Source: Akkermansiaceae bacterium (GTDB lineage Bacteria; Verrucomicrobiota; Verrucomicrobiia; Verrucomicrobiales; Akkermansiaceae). From it: a stretch of 64,000 bases of DNA. The stretch is from positions 1-64,000 of the forward strand of contig CAJIZY010000011.1 of assembly GCA_905181965.1 (NCBI GenBank). The letters run 5' to 3'. The notes below the pieces were generated by a model. That model was given only the letters and a program-made list of their open reading frames with translations. It was not told the origin of the DNA and searched no databases. How positions within the stretch are numbered: position 1 is the first letter of the stretch; each line of letters starts with the position of its first letter. Both the position numbers and the translations under genes were made by a program. This document shows, in pieces, positions 49,823 to 59,604 of the stretch.

Positions 49823-51757
49823 ATGCCTCGTAATTTCATTATCGGGACCGCCGGTCATATTGATCATGGGAAATCTACTCTCGTGCAGACTTTGACGGGC
49901 ACTAACCCGGACCGCCTTCCCGAGGAGAAGGAACGCGGGGTAACGATCGAACTTGGCTTTGCCCATTTTTCGTTGCCTATTCCTAACACGCAAAGCGATA
50001 CTTTTGAGATCGGAGTGGTTGACGTTCCCGGACATGCCGACTTCGTGAACAATATGGTCGCTGGGGTTGGGTCGATCGATCTCGCCATTTTTATCGTAGC
50101 GGCGGATGACTCGTGGATGCCGCAGTCTGAGGAGCATTTGCAAATTCTCACTTACCTCGGGATCAAAAATTTCATTGTCGCTTTGACGAAGGCTGACTTG
50201 GTCGATGATCTTGAGTTCGTTACCGAAATTCTTGCGGATGATTTGCAGGGCACTGCTCTTGAGGGTGCACCTATCATTCCTGTTTCAGCCCCGACTGGAC
50301 TCGGGATCGACGAGCTAAAAGGGGCTATTGCAAACACTCTTTCGGATGCGGCTGACCCCCGTGACTTTGAACAGCCGCGTCTTGCGGTTGACCGGGCTTT
50401 CTCGCCCAAAGGGGTGGGAACCGTCGTGACTGGGACTTTGACCGGCGGAAAACTCGCGGTGGGAACTCAGCTCACGGCCTATCCCTCGGGTCTCAAAACT
50501 CACGTGCGTTCGATTCAGAATCACAGTGCTTCACTTGATGAAGCAGTGCCTGGGATGCGTACCGCTCTTAATCTCCCCGATCTTCCGCTTTCTGCAAAAG
50601 GAAAGAAAGGAGTCTCGCGCGGCCACCTTCTTGTCGGGGGAAATCCGGGCGAGGCAACGCTTGAGATTGATGTTGAAATCACTCGCGCTCGTCGTCCAAT
50701 CCCTGGGCAGACTGGAACTCAGCGCCCTTTAAAATCAAACCACCGAATCTTCGTGCATCATGGTTCAGGTCGCACGCAAGCGCGGGTTCTTTTTCCCGAA
50801 GATATCGTGCTCAATCCAGGAGATACGTCGATCGCACAGCTTCGTTTTGATCATCCTATTCATACCTTAGCCGGCGAGCGGCTTGTGATTCGTGAGCTTT
50901 CCGGCGAAGCCACTTTAGCGGGTGCTATCGTGTTGGATCCCCATCCGACTCGCCGTCAGTTTCGCTCAGTGCAGCGTCAGTCATTCCTCCATGCCCGAGC
51001 GGAATCACCCAACGACCTTCAGGGGCTCTTGCGCACTCATCTGGAGCGGGATCATTTTGTTCCGACCCATGTTCTGAACCAGTCGCTTCCGTTTTCGGAT
51101 GCCGAAGTTAAGGCTGCGCTAAAAAAGCTGACAAAAGCCAACGAGATTGTGGCCCGTGGCGAGAAACATTTCGCTTATGCGTCCTATTGGAAAGAGCTTT
51201 TTAAAAAAGCATCCAAAGCGGTTCAGGATTATCATCTCAGTCATCCTGATCATGTGGGAATGTCGACTGATCTTCTGAAAAAGAATCTTGGCACGGCGAC
51301 GGCTGTTAATGGGCTATTTGATGCCCTTTTGATTCAGCTGTCCGAAAAGAACTTCAAGGTTGCTGACAATATTATCTGCCACAATTCCCATTCACTTGAA
51401 CTTCCTCCTGAGCTCGAAGCTCCCGCTGCAGAGATCCTCAAAATACTCGACGAATCAGGCTTAACTCCGCCATTACCAGCGGAGTTGCAAGCGACGCCAA
51501 ATCATCAGGCGGCTTATAAATTTCTGGCACGGACGCGCCAAATTATTCCTCTTGATCCCAAGGTGACTTTGGGGGGGGGGATCTTCCAAGCGACTCTTGA
51601 TAAGGTGAAAGATTTCATTGAAACAAATGGGCAAGCGACGGCTTCCGAGTTGCGCCAGCATCTTAATACCTCTCGAAAGGTGATCATGCCTCTGCTTGAG
51701 CGTTTGGATCGCGATAAAGTCACCCGGCGTGAAGGTGATTTTAGGACCTTAATTTAG
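49823..51757 (+). CDS. selB: Selenocysteine-specific elongation factor SelB
   Basis: 644 residues. G1 is GHIDHGKST (11-19), EKERGVTIELGFA the switch I block, DVPGHADFV the G3 motif and ALTKADLV the G4. EF-Tu-like domains 2 and 3 contain FSPKGVGTVVTGTLTGG. The C-terminal 250 residues form the winged-helix repeats of SelB, which bind the SECIS hairpin. SelB delivers Sec-tRNA to recoded UGA codons. The rest of the Sec machinery (selA, selC, selD) is not in the window, and no UGA in the genes here looks recoded. Intact frame; coupled to the IF-1-like gene. Confidence 0.92.
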   Translation: MPRNFIIGTAGHIDHGKSTLVQTLTGTNPDRLPEEKERGVTIELGFAHFSLPIPNTQSDTFEIGVVDVPGHADFVNNMVAGVGSIDLAIFIVAADDSWMPQSEEHLQILTYLGIKNFIVALTKADLVDDLEFVTEILADDLQGTALEGAPIIPVSAPTGLGIDELKGAIANTLSDAADPRDFEQPRLAVDRAFSPKGVGTVVTGTLTGGKLAVGTQLTAYPSGLKTHVRSIQNHSASLDEAVPGMRTALNLPDLPLSAKGKKGVSRGHLLVGGNPGEATLEIDVEITRARRPIPGQTGTQRPLKSNHRIFVHHGSGRTQARVLFPEDIVLNPGDTSIAQLRFDHPIHTLAGERLVIRELSGEATLAGAIVLDPHPTRRQFRSVQRQSFLHARAESPNDLQGLLRTHLERDHFVPTHVLNQSLPFSDAEVKAALKKLTKANEIVARGEKHFAYASYWKELFKKASKAVQDYHLSHPDHVGMSTDLLKKNLGTATAVNGLFDALLIQLSEKNFKVADNIICHNSHSLELPPELEAPAAEILKILDESGLTPPLPAELQATPNHQAAYKFLARTRQIIPLDPKVTLGGGIFQATLDKVKDFIETNGQATASELRQHLNTSRKVIMPLLERLDRDKVTRREGDFRTLI

Positions 51758-51826
51758 CTTTTTGAGCCGTCGTGGGACATTCCGATCCCAGTGCCCGGCA
51801 AAGGTAAGTTTTGATTACCGTTTTGC

Positions 51827-52702
51827 CTAGTTTTTGGATGGCGACTTTAAGAGTTGGTCCAGCCAGTCCATTGATTGAGCCTGCCAAGCATCCCACATGG
51901 GGCCTTTGTAACCATTGAGTCCGTGGCCTCCCCGAGGGAGGGGGAGGTATTTAGAAACGACTTTTTTTTCGGCGAGGGCTTTGTAAAACTTTTCGCTGTT
52001 GCTAGCGGGAACGACGTAATCATCGATGGCGTGAGCGAGGTAGGTGGGAGGAGTTCTTTCGGTGATATGGAGTTCGTTGGAATAGAGCTTGATAAGCTCG
52101 TCGCCAGGCTCGGCACCGAGGAGATTTCGGCGAGATCCTTTGTGAGTACCTTCGCGCATGGTGATGACGGGATAGACGAGAATGGCGAAATCTGGACGGC
52201 TACTTTGCCGTTGGATTGGGTCTGTGGCTTTGCTTTCACCAAGATCGTATTTGGTGATGACCATGGAGGCAAGATGGCCGCCAGCAGAGAACCCGATAAT
52301 GCCAATTCTATCTGCCTTTAGGTTCCAGTCTGCTGCTCGCATGCGGGTCATCCGGAGCGCACGTTTGACATCGAGAAGCGGGCGGAGTGGGTTTCCTCTT
52401 GGCAGACGATAATTGAGCACTACTCCAGTGATGCCGTGGGTGTTGAGCCACTTAGCGATGGGAGCACCTTCGCCTTTAACAACCTGTCCGTAACCTCCGC
52501 CGGGCGTAATGACGAATGCGGTGCCATTTGGCTTTTCAGGGTGAAAGATTGTGAGAGTGGCATTGGCCTGCTCGAAGTGATCATTGCCAAGTGGAGCTTT
52601 TCCCTCAGGCCACAGTTTGATCGTTTCATGAGATTGCTGGGCGAAGAGATTCGCGGTCAGAATGAAGAGGATGGCGAATGTATTACGGGAAAATCGGATC
52701 AT
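51827..52702 (-). CDS. Secreted alpha/beta-hydrolase, acetylxylan-esterase-like
   Basis: About 291 residues after the start at 52702, chosen because MIRFSRNTFAILFILTANLF is the signal peptide. FVITPGGGYGQVVKGEG forms the oxyanion-hole region, GIIGFSAGGHLASM the nucleophile elbow with Ser, AHAIDDYVVPASNS the acid and PRGGHGLNGY the catalytic His. The layout is of the BD-FAE/acetyl-xylan esterase group, which removes acetyl or feruloyl groups from plant or algal polysaccharides. Convergent with selB. Confidence 0.85.
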   Translation of the reverse strand: MIRFSRNTFAILFILTANLFAQQSHETIKLWPEGKAPLGNDHFEQANATLTIFHPEKPNGTAFVITPGGGYGQVVKGEGAPIAKWLNTHGITGVVLNYRLPRGNPLRPLLDVKRALRMTRMRAADWNLKADRIGIIGFSAGGHLASMVITKYDLGESKATDPIQRQSSRPDFAILVYPVITMREGTHKGSRRNLLGAEPGDELIKLYSNELHITERTPPTYLAHAIDDYVVPASNSEKFYKALAEKKVVSKYLPLPRGGHGLNGYKGPMWDAWQAQSMDWLDQLLKSPSKN

Positions 52703-52800
52703 TGAGAGAAGGGTGGCGGAGAGGATGAATGGCCGCAAGTTCAGTTTTATTTTGCACACGGGTGTGTTCGAAAAATCGGGAACGAAAGAGGGTATCTTTC

Positions 52801-53952
52801 TTAGAAAAAGTGGGAAGAAGTGGCGCTATCATTTCCCGGTGGGATTTCGAGGTAGCCAGTGCCTTCGAGAGGGGTCACGAAATCGCCCGAGTTTTGTGGA
52901 GAAAGTGAGACCGCCTTCCCTTCAGGATTGATTTTTGCGGGGAGGAATTGAGTGAGGAATGGGTGCTGAGAAATAGGCTCTGCGAGTGGCAACGTGATTC
53001 CTCCTTCGTCGGGGGCACCGGTCATACGACGGAGGAGAGGGACAACATAGCGGCGGAAAGTGGTGAGGGTAGAGTTGGGATTGCCAGGAAGAGCTACGAT
53101 GCCTTTCCAGAAGGCGAGTGGCTTACCTGGGCGCTGTGCAACTCCGTGAAAGAGAGGGTCACCACGAAGAACACCGGAGACTGGTCGGACGAAGTCTTTT
53201 CGGCCTTTTGAAATGCCGCCGGAGAGAATGACGAGGTCGCATGATTCGAGCGCTTGGGCAATTCCGTTGGTGGTCGCTTGAAGATTATCGGGCAAGTGGT
53301 CCCAGCTGGCATCAATAGGCCCCCAATTTTGGATGGCACTCAAAAGAGTGATGCCGTTGGATTGTCGAAGTTGGTGGGGAAGAGGAGTTTCATGAACCGG
53401 GATTAGCTCGTCTCCAGTAGTTAGGATCTTGATGCGAGGTAAGCGGGTCACTTTGACTTGAAGAGCTCCGATGGAAGCCATCATGCCAAGGTGGCCGGGG
53501 TTGATTCGGGTCCCAGATTTGATCATGAGGTCGCCGGCTGAAGCATCGGATCCTTGACGGTGAATGAATTTTCCAGGAACCGCATCACCGTTGATGGTGG
53601 CGTGAGTTTCGGTAAGTGAGACTTCTTCGTAGGGAATCACAGTATCGCAGTCGTGCGGAATGACAGAGCCGGTCATGATTTGCCAGCAGTGTTTTTCCTT
53701 AAGCGGTGGCGGAGTGGGGTTGCCTGCGGCATGAATGCCTTGCAAGGTGAGGAGAGAACCCTCGAGGTCGGAAAATCGAAACGCGACACCATCCATCGTG
53801 ACTCGGTCAAAAGGTGGAAAGGGCCGATCTGCGAAAAGATTTTCTCGCAGAACACGGCCGAGAGAGTTTTCTAAGGCAACGGTTTCGGTCTCGAGGAGAT
53901 CGATGTTAGAAAGCATTAGGGATTCGGCCTCAAAGGGCGTGATCAAGCTCAT
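52801..53952 (-). CDS. moeA: Molybdopterin molybdenumtransferase
   Basis: 383 residues from ATG 53952. FPPFDRVTMDGVAFR is the MoeA N-terminal signature, IMTGSVIPHDCDTVIPYEEV the second, and ILTTGDELIPV with DLVILSGGISKG the MPT-binding core; VALPGNPNST is the third conserved loop. The enzyme inserts molybdate into adenylated molybdopterin. No other molybdenum cofactor gene is nearby. Start chosen by family; an upstream in-frame ATG (53994) is less likely. Confidence 0.95.
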   Translation of the reverse strand: MSLITPFEAESLMLSNIDLLETETVALENSLGRVLRENLFADRPFPPFDRVTMDGVAFRFSDLEGSLLTLQGIHAAGNPTPPPLKEKHCWQIMTGSVIPHDCDTVIPYEEVSLTETHATINGDAVPGKFIHRQGSDASAGDLMIKSGTRINPGHLGMMASIGALQVKVTRLPRIKILTTGDELIPVHETPLPHQLRQSNGITLLSAIQNWGPIDASWDHLPDNLQATTNGIAQALESCDLVILSGGISKGRKDFVRPVSGVLRGDPLFHGVAQRPGKPLAFWKGIVALPGNPNSTLTTFRRYVVPLLRRMTGAPDEGGITLPLAEPISQHPFLTQFLPAKINPEGKAVSLSPQNSGDFVTPLEGTGYLEIPPGNDSATSSHFF

Positions 53953-54022
53953 GGAGTGAGTTTGGTTCAATCGCGGGAACTTCTCAACTGTCACTCGTTA
54001 AAAAATGAGTTAAGCTTTCGTT

Positions 54023-55339
54023 GTGCGACTTGCTTTCTTGTTTTTCCTCCTCCCTCTTCTCCAGGCCAAGACGATTCGGGTGGCGACTTACAATGTGGCA
54101 TTATCGCAGAGCGGCGAGGGTCGTTTGGCAGCGCTGCTGCGGACAGGAACCAACGCGTCGGCGAAGCGGGTTGCAGAGGTGGTTCAGATTGTGCAGCCGG
54201 ATGTCCTTTTACTCAATGAGTTCGATTATGATGCGAATGGCACGGGAGCGACCCGGATGAATGATCGTTTTCTCAACGTCAGCCAGAATGGCCGTGCCGC
54301 TCAAAATTATCCTCATCGTTACGTGGCGATTTCAAACACTGGAATCCATTCGGGATTTGATTTGGATAACAACGGGGTGATCGATAGCACGCCAGGTGAC
54401 CAAAATTATGGGGGTGATGCCTTCGGATTTGGGGAGTTTCCGGGGAAGTTTGCGATGGCGGTTTTTTCCAAGTATCCGATTGATATAGAAGCGATTCGGA
54501 CTTTTGAAGAGATTCTTTGGAAGGATATGCCGGGGAATTTGATCCCGCCGGGTTTTTACACAGCGGACGAGCAGGAGGTCATCCGGATCTCCTCTAAGAG
54601 CCATTGGGATGTCCCAATCGAGATTCTGGGTACTCGTTTTCATTTCTTGGTGAGCCATCCGACCCCTCCGGTTTTTGATGGACCTGAAGATCGCAATGGG
54701 CGACGGAATCACGATGAAATCCGGCTTTGGTCGGACTATTTAACACCCGGTTCTGCTGGTTATCTGAGCGGAGGTCTTGAGGAGGGAGAGAGGTTTGTGA
54801 TTGCGGGTGATCAAAATGCTGATCCAACGAAGGGCGATAGTGTAAATGCGGCGATAAATCAGCTTTTGGATCATCCGCGTGTAAGCGGTGAATTTGTGCC
54901 AGCCCGAACGGGTGAAACTACGGCATCCAATCGCTTTAATACCGCGACCTTTCGGCTTCGGGCCGATTATGTTCTCCCCTCGAAGGAGGGATTCCTAATC
55001 GAAGATGGAGCGGTTTATTGGCCCACCAAATCAGAGGAAGGCGCTAGCCTCGTCACGGTGTCGGACCATCGACTTGTTTATCTAGATTTAAAATTAGTTC
55101 CTTTGATTGATGAAGTGGTTCAGGATCTTTCGGTTGAGAGCTTTGACCGTAAATTGGTCTTTCGTTGGAAAGCGAAAAGCGAGGCTTCATATCGGTTAGA
55201 GAAAGCTACCAATCTGGATTTGGATACGTGGATTCGGCTCGATGAAGTTGAAATTGAGATCAATGAGAATAGAGCGACTGCTATTTTTTCCGAGCCGGTG
55301 GATCGGTCGTTTTTTAGAATTGTGGCCTATTACGAATAG
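54023..55339 (+). CDS. Secreted endonuclease/exonuclease/phosphatase-fold protein with C-terminal module
   Basis: 438 residues. A short signal peptide (LAFLFFLLPLLQA) precedes IRVATYNVAL, the EEP strand with the first Asn; DVLLLNEFDYDANGTG gives the metal Glu; VIAGDQNADPTKGDS and VTVSDHRLVYLDL give the GDxN and the SDHR catalytic pair. All EEP core residues are therefore present. The last 80 residues are the recurring FN3-like module (KLVFRWKAKSEASYRLEKAT to FFRIVAYYE). An exported phosphoesterase or nuclease is likely, perhaps for phosphate salvage. GTG start. Confidence 0.85.
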   Translation: MRLAFLFFLLPLLQAKTIRVATYNVALSQSGEGRLAALLRTGTNASAKRVAEVVQIVQPDVLLLNEFDYDANGTGATRMNDRFLNVSQNGRAAQNYPHRYVAISNTGIHSGFDLDNNGVIDSTPGDQNYGGDAFGFGEFPGKFAMAVFSKYPIDIEAIRTFEEILWKDMPGNLIPPGFYTADEQEVIRISSKSHWDVPIEILGTRFHFLVSHPTPPVFDGPEDRNGRRNHDEIRLWSDYLTPGSAGYLSGGLEEGERFVIAGDQNADPTKGDSVNAAINQLLDHPRVSGEFVPARTGETTASNRFNTATFRLRADYVLPSKEGFLIEDGAVYWPTKSEEGASLVTVSDHRLVYLDLKLVPLIDEVVQDLSVESFDRKLVFRWKAKSEASYRLEKATNLDLDTWIRLDEVEIEINENRATAIFSEPVDRSFFRIVAYYE

Positions 55340-55505
55340 GATCCAGTCCTTTTAAGGGAATATGAGGAACCTTCCGTCGGGAAAGAAGGAATCGAGGTTG
55401 GAAGTTATTAGGGAAGAAATTTTTCCTCGGTGAACTTGCTGCGACCCATTTTCCCCTAAATTTTGACCTTTCTCAAGATTCTCAGAAATCGTTAGTCTCA
55501 CCAGC

Positions 55506-56198
55506 ATGCGGCTTCTTCTGCCTCTTGGGCTCTTGGCGACCACGATCTTTGTTGCTTGTTCGACAACTGCTCGCTGGGCTGGGCGAGATCCAGTAAAATC
55601 AACGCTACCCCGCTCCTCTAAGTCGAGGCTCGCGGAGGCGAATCTGATTCGGATTTCCGAGGTGGATCGCAGCATTGCGATTGATCTACGCTATACCCGG
55701 GAATCAGCGATCGCGAAGAAGCCACTTTATTCGAAAAATATGCCGGCTTTGCTACGCCCTGAGACTGCAGTCAGGCTTCGTAAAGCTAATGAGCTGGTGA
55801 AACTCTATGGTTATCGCATTAAGGTGTGGGATGCTTATCGTCCTCCCAGCGCTCAATTGGTTTTGTGGGATTCATCCGGCCATGATGATCGTTTTGTTGC
55901 GAACCCCTTCAGCCAACCTTCGCAGCATTCTTGTGGAACGGCCGTTGATGTCACTTTAATCGCAAAATCTGGTAAGGCGGTTGAGATGCCCACTGGCTTT
56001 GATAGTTTTACCCCGCAGGCGGCCGCGGCCTACCAACATCCGGATCCGAAAGTGATGAAGCGAAAGAAAATCCTTCAACAGGCAATGAGGAAGGCGGGTT
56101 TTTTCCCGCTGCCTAATGAATGGTGGCATTTCACTGATCGTAATTTTCGCAACTATCCGAATACAATCCCGCTCTCTTCCATCAAATCGGCATTTTAG
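55506..56198 (+). CDS. VanX-type D-Ala-D-Ala dipeptidase, probable lipoprotein
   Basis: 230 residues. The N-terminus ends in IFVAC, a lipobox-like site. IAIDLRYTRESAIAKKPLY and VWDAYRPPSAQ carry the family Arg. SQHSCGTAVDVTL provides the SxHxxGxAxD zinc ligands and PLPNEWWHFT the catalytic Glu and third zinc His. VanX-like enzymes split D-Ala-D-Ala; in non-resistant bacteria they act in wall recycling. The outer or periplasmic face location suggests scavenging of wall peptides. Directly followed by the beta-propeller gene after 4 bases. Confidence 0.9.
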   Translation: MRLLLPLGLLATTIFVACSTTARWAGRDPVKSTLPRSSKSRLAEANLIRISEVDRSIAIDLRYTRESAIAKKPLYSKNMPALLRPETAVRLRKANELVKLYGYRIKVWDAYRPPSAQLVLWDSSGHDDRFVANPFSQPSQHSCGTAVDVTLIAKSGKAVEMPTGFDSFTPQAAAAYQHPDPKVMKRKKILQQAMRKAGFFPLPNEWWHFTDRNFRNYPNTIPLSSIKSAF

Positions 56199-56202
56199 TC
56201 CT

Positions 56203-57606
56203 ATGAAGCTTCTCGTATTCTTTCTTAGCTGTCTTTTGTCACCTGCCGAGATCAAGCCTTTGATCTCTTCCTACCTCGGTGACAACCAGCGAAACTTTTA
56301 TGGGAATCAAGCTCCGTCAAAATTACGGATCAAGTGGAAGACGTATATGGGTTCAGGTCAGACCACGTTTGGGGCCGAGGCTGTTCAGAGCTGGAAGGGC
56401 GTGGGTTGGACCGGCCAACCTTTGGTGATTCAGGAGAGTGAAGAGCTCTATCTCATTCAGGGAACATTGAGCCATCACCTCAAAAAGATTAGGGCTCGTG
56501 ACGGGAAGGTGATTTGGTCAACCAGTGTTGGCGATGCGATTAAGGGGACTCCTACTTTTGTTGATGTGGGTGGTCCAGCGGCGACGCGCCACACTCTGAT
56601 CGTGGGCAGTCGTAGTGGGTTTGGGCAACATTGGCGGAATGGAACCGCCTACAGTCTCCACGGGATTTCTTATACGACAGGGAAAAGATTATGGGCATAC
56701 AACTCGCAGGCGACGGCATCAATCAGTCGGGACTGCGATGCCTCCGCTGTGATTCTGGGAAGAAAGGCTGCCATTCCTCTCGAGAATGGATACTTCACGG
56801 TGTTTTCTCCGGATGTCCGTAATGCGCAAGAAGGTGGGGGATTGCCAAGCCCGGAGATTATTGAACAAACCCGGCTTTTTAAGAGTTCCGATTTTGAGCT
56901 TTATCGGAGGGAGTTGTGTTGCGAATCATCTCCCACGATGGTTGGGAATACAGCTTATGTGGCAGCCGGAGTGGGACGGGTCTATGCTAGTGGATTGGGC
57001 TTCTTTGGGGTTACTAGCACCAAGCTCGAGATTGGTGGCGATCTCAATGGGACGATGCCGTTAACAAACGACAAGCACCTTTTACTTGGAATCGAGAAGC
57101 AGTTTATTTCAGGACAGGGAGGGGTGGTGAAATTCTCGACTAGCGGGAAAGTAAAGTGGTTTCACCCGCTTCCGGATCGAAAATGGTATACGTGGAATGG
57201 TGGTCTCGTAGGAAGTCCGTCGGTCAATCATCGATACAATTCAAAGGTTTCAAAAGATCTTGCCTGCTTTGTTGGCATTGATGGTGTGCTGACCTTGGTA
57301 AATCATAAGAAATTACAGCCGGGGGTGAAAAACTGGGGGCCAAGACGATTGGAGCAATACCCGGCGCCTTTGGTTTTGGATCGGGTGCAATTACCACAGG
57401 GTTCGATTTCTACTCCCCTCTTCGTGGGTGATAAAATCGTGGTGGGCTATGACAGTGGCCTAGATCTTTATCAGGTGACTCCGGCCGGGAAATTGGTCCG
57501 TTTAGATCGTTTGGAGGGACCGATGTTTGATGCAACCCCAGTCGTCTGGGATGAACGTGTCTACGCGGGATCTAAGGATGGCTTTTTATATTGTCTCGGT
57601 CATTAG
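56203..57606 (+). CDS. Exported PQQ-like beta-propeller protein
   Basis: 467 residues from ATG 56203 with signal peptide LLVFFLSCLLSPAE. Repeated blade motifs include KIRARDGKVIWSTSVGD, YTTGKRLWAYNSQATA, FSTSGKVKWFHPL and VVWDERVYAGSKDGFLYCL, the AxDGxxxW pattern of PQQ-binding-like propellers. The catalytic and calcium residues of quinoprotein dehydrogenases are not evident, so a scaffolding or binding role is more likely. Probably cotranscribed with the VanX-type lipoprotein. Confidence 0.8.
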   Translation: MKLLVFFLSCLLSPAEIKPLISSYLGDNQRNFYGNQAPSKLRIKWKTYMGSGQTTFGAEAVQSWKGVGWTGQPLVIQESEELYLIQGTLSHHLKKIRARDGKVIWSTSVGDAIKGTPTFVDVGGPAATRHTLIVGSRSGFGQHWRNGTAYSLHGISYTTGKRLWAYNSQATASISRDCDASAVILGRKAAIPLENGYFTVFSPDVRNAQEGGGLPSPEIIEQTRLFKSSDFELYRRELCCESSPTMVGNTAYVAAGVGRVYASGLGFFGVTSTKLEIGGDLNGTMPLTNDKHLLLGIEKQFISGQGGVVKFSTSGKVKWFHPLPDRKWYTWNGGLVGSPSVNHRYNSKVSKDLACFVGIDGVLTLVNHKKLQPGVKNWGPRRLEQYPAPLVLDRVQLPQGSISTPLFVGDKIVVGYDSGLDLYQVTPAGKLVRLDRLEGPMFDATPVVWDERVYAGSKDGFLYCLGH

Positions 57607-57661
57607 TTCAGCGGTTTTGAACAGCCTCGTTGAATCCAGCACGGTCATCTTGTTCCGCGGT

Positions 57662-59604
57662 CTATCTCGTTTTGGATCGATTGAGAAAAGGACGGGAGCT
57701 AACGATTTGGAGGATAAGCTCACGGGAAGAGTCGTTCTTTTTTGCGATTCCAGTCACGATCTGGTTTACGGTGACTTCGTCATAGTATTCGAGTCCGCGA
57801 CCAGTGGCGTAGCTGATAAGTTTTCGTGTCATGTTTGCCGAGAATTTATCCTTACCCGCTAGGAGGAGCTGCTTGAGTTCCTTCGGTGTGGAGAAGGTGA
57901 TGTCGCCTGGAAGGGTGGCGGAGCTATCAATGGGTCTTCCATTGGCGTCTTTGGAGCGCCAGCGACCGATCGCGTCGAAGTTTTCGAGGCCAAATCCGAG
58001 GGGGTCTATGCGGGCATGGCAACTGGCGCATTGCTTAGCTGTTCGATGGCGGTCGAGCTGTTGACGGAAGGTGAGTCCGTCAGCTTTGGTGTCGTCGGCT
58101 GGGAGTTCTCCAGCATCGGGCGGAGGGGGTGGAGCGGGGTCTCCGAGCATGGCGTCGAGGATCCAAACACCACGGTGTACTGGGCTGGTCCTGAGGGGTA
58201 GGGAAGTTGCCGTGAGAATGCTGCCCATACCGAGAATTCCGCCACGGTTTGGATCATGCAGCTTGATCTTTCGGAGTTCGTTTCCAGTTACGGGTTCTTT
58301 GAGCTGATAATGACGAGCCAGAGTTGCATTAGCGAAGGTGTAATCACTATTGATAAGGTCAGTAAGAGGGCGATTTTCACGAATGAGATGGGTGAAAAAT
58401 TCAATACTCTCATAATACATTGAGCGGCGGAGTTCGGGAGTGAAGCTGGGAAAGCGTTTGGGGTCAGGATCGACTTGGTCGATCATTTTGTCGAACTCAA
58501 GCCAACGTCCGGCAAAGTGTCGGGAGAGTGCGGTAAACTTAGGGTCAGCGATCATGCGGAGGGTTTGCTCACGGAGGATCTTGGGGTCGCGGAGTTTCCC
58601 CTGATCGGCGAGTTTGAAGAGTTCACGGTCAGGCATGGAGGACCAAAGGAAGTAGGAAAGGCGGGTGGCAATTTCGAAGTCGTTGAGCGGCCACTCGTCC
58701 TTGCCGGGTTCGTCGTGTTCGGCACGGAAGAGGAACCGTGGATTGACAAGAAGGGCGGTGAGAGGTGCCCGGAGAGATTGCTCGAAATCTTTATCGTCTT
58801 GTTGTGCTCTGGCAAAAGCCTTGAGAAGTGGGTCAAGGTCTTCTTCGCTGAGTCGGCGGCGATAAGCTAAGGTGGCGTGGTAGGTGAGAACTTGTCTGGC
58901 CGCAGATTTCGGGTCTTCACAGGTAGTTTGAAAATGACTTTCTTTTTTAATGCCGGATCAGCATAGACCGAATCAATTACCTTCTTAGCGGCCGAAAGAT
59001 ATTTTTCGAGCAGAGTGGGGGTGGAGAAAAGAGCGTCTGCCATATTGTCGAAACCTTCGCCACCTGCGCCATCAGCCGGGAAATCTTTGGATGGGTTAAA
59101 ATTAACCCCGAAGAGGTCACGGACCGTATAGTGGTATTCGTTACGATTGAGGCGGCGCAGAGTCGTGCGTCCGGCGCGTTGGGGGACGTTCCCGGACCTC
59201 ACGCGCTCGACCACTTCGGAGAGGGCCTTGATCAGCGTTTCACGTTCGGTATCAGTAGGCTGGATATCTTCGTCATCGGGTGGCATTTCCTCGTGTTCGA
59301 CCTGGTCGATGATATTTTCGAGGAGCTGGAAGTTTTTGAAGGCGTCGTCGATCGAGTCGATTTCGTGAAGAGTGATTCCGCCTTTTTGTTTGTCGGGTCC
59401 GTGGCAGGAAATGCAGTGCTTCTTGAAGATCGGATGGGCTTGATCGGCAAAGCGATCGGCAAAAGCGGGAGCAACGCAGCTGAGAAAAATAAAAATGGAA
59501 GTGAGTAAAGGCACTTTGGATGGGATACGGCAATTTTGACGCCAATGTATCAGGAGAGATACCTCTTGGCGGCGGCGATAATTTGAGTCATTTTTACGCA
59601 CCAT
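57662..59604 (-). CDS. Cytochrome c domain protein of the DUF1587/1592/1588/1585 type, one frameshift
   Basis: A signal peptide (LTSIFIFLSCVAPAFA) leads to KHCISCHGPDKQKGG, a c-type heme site, then RRLNRNEYHYTVRDLF (DUF1587). After an indel near 58905 come AYRRRLSEEDLDPLL, LLVNPRFLFRAEHDE, RLSYFLWSSMPD (DUF1592), HRGVWILDAMLGDPAPPPPP (DUF1588, with CASCHARIDPLGFGLENFD) and LISYATGRGLEYYD (DUF1585). This domain chain is a hallmark of Planctomycetes and Verrucomicrobia. Its oxidation substrate is unknown. Divergent from, and overlapping at the start by 2 bases, the second sulfatase; a later start near 59514 is possible. Confidence 0.88.

Noticed and set aside
49823-51757. Recoded UGA (selenocysteine) in window genes, given selB
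   Set aside because: All in-frame UGA codons at gene ends are at normal termini or at indel breaks; none is followed by a clear SECIS-like hairpin in a redox motif.
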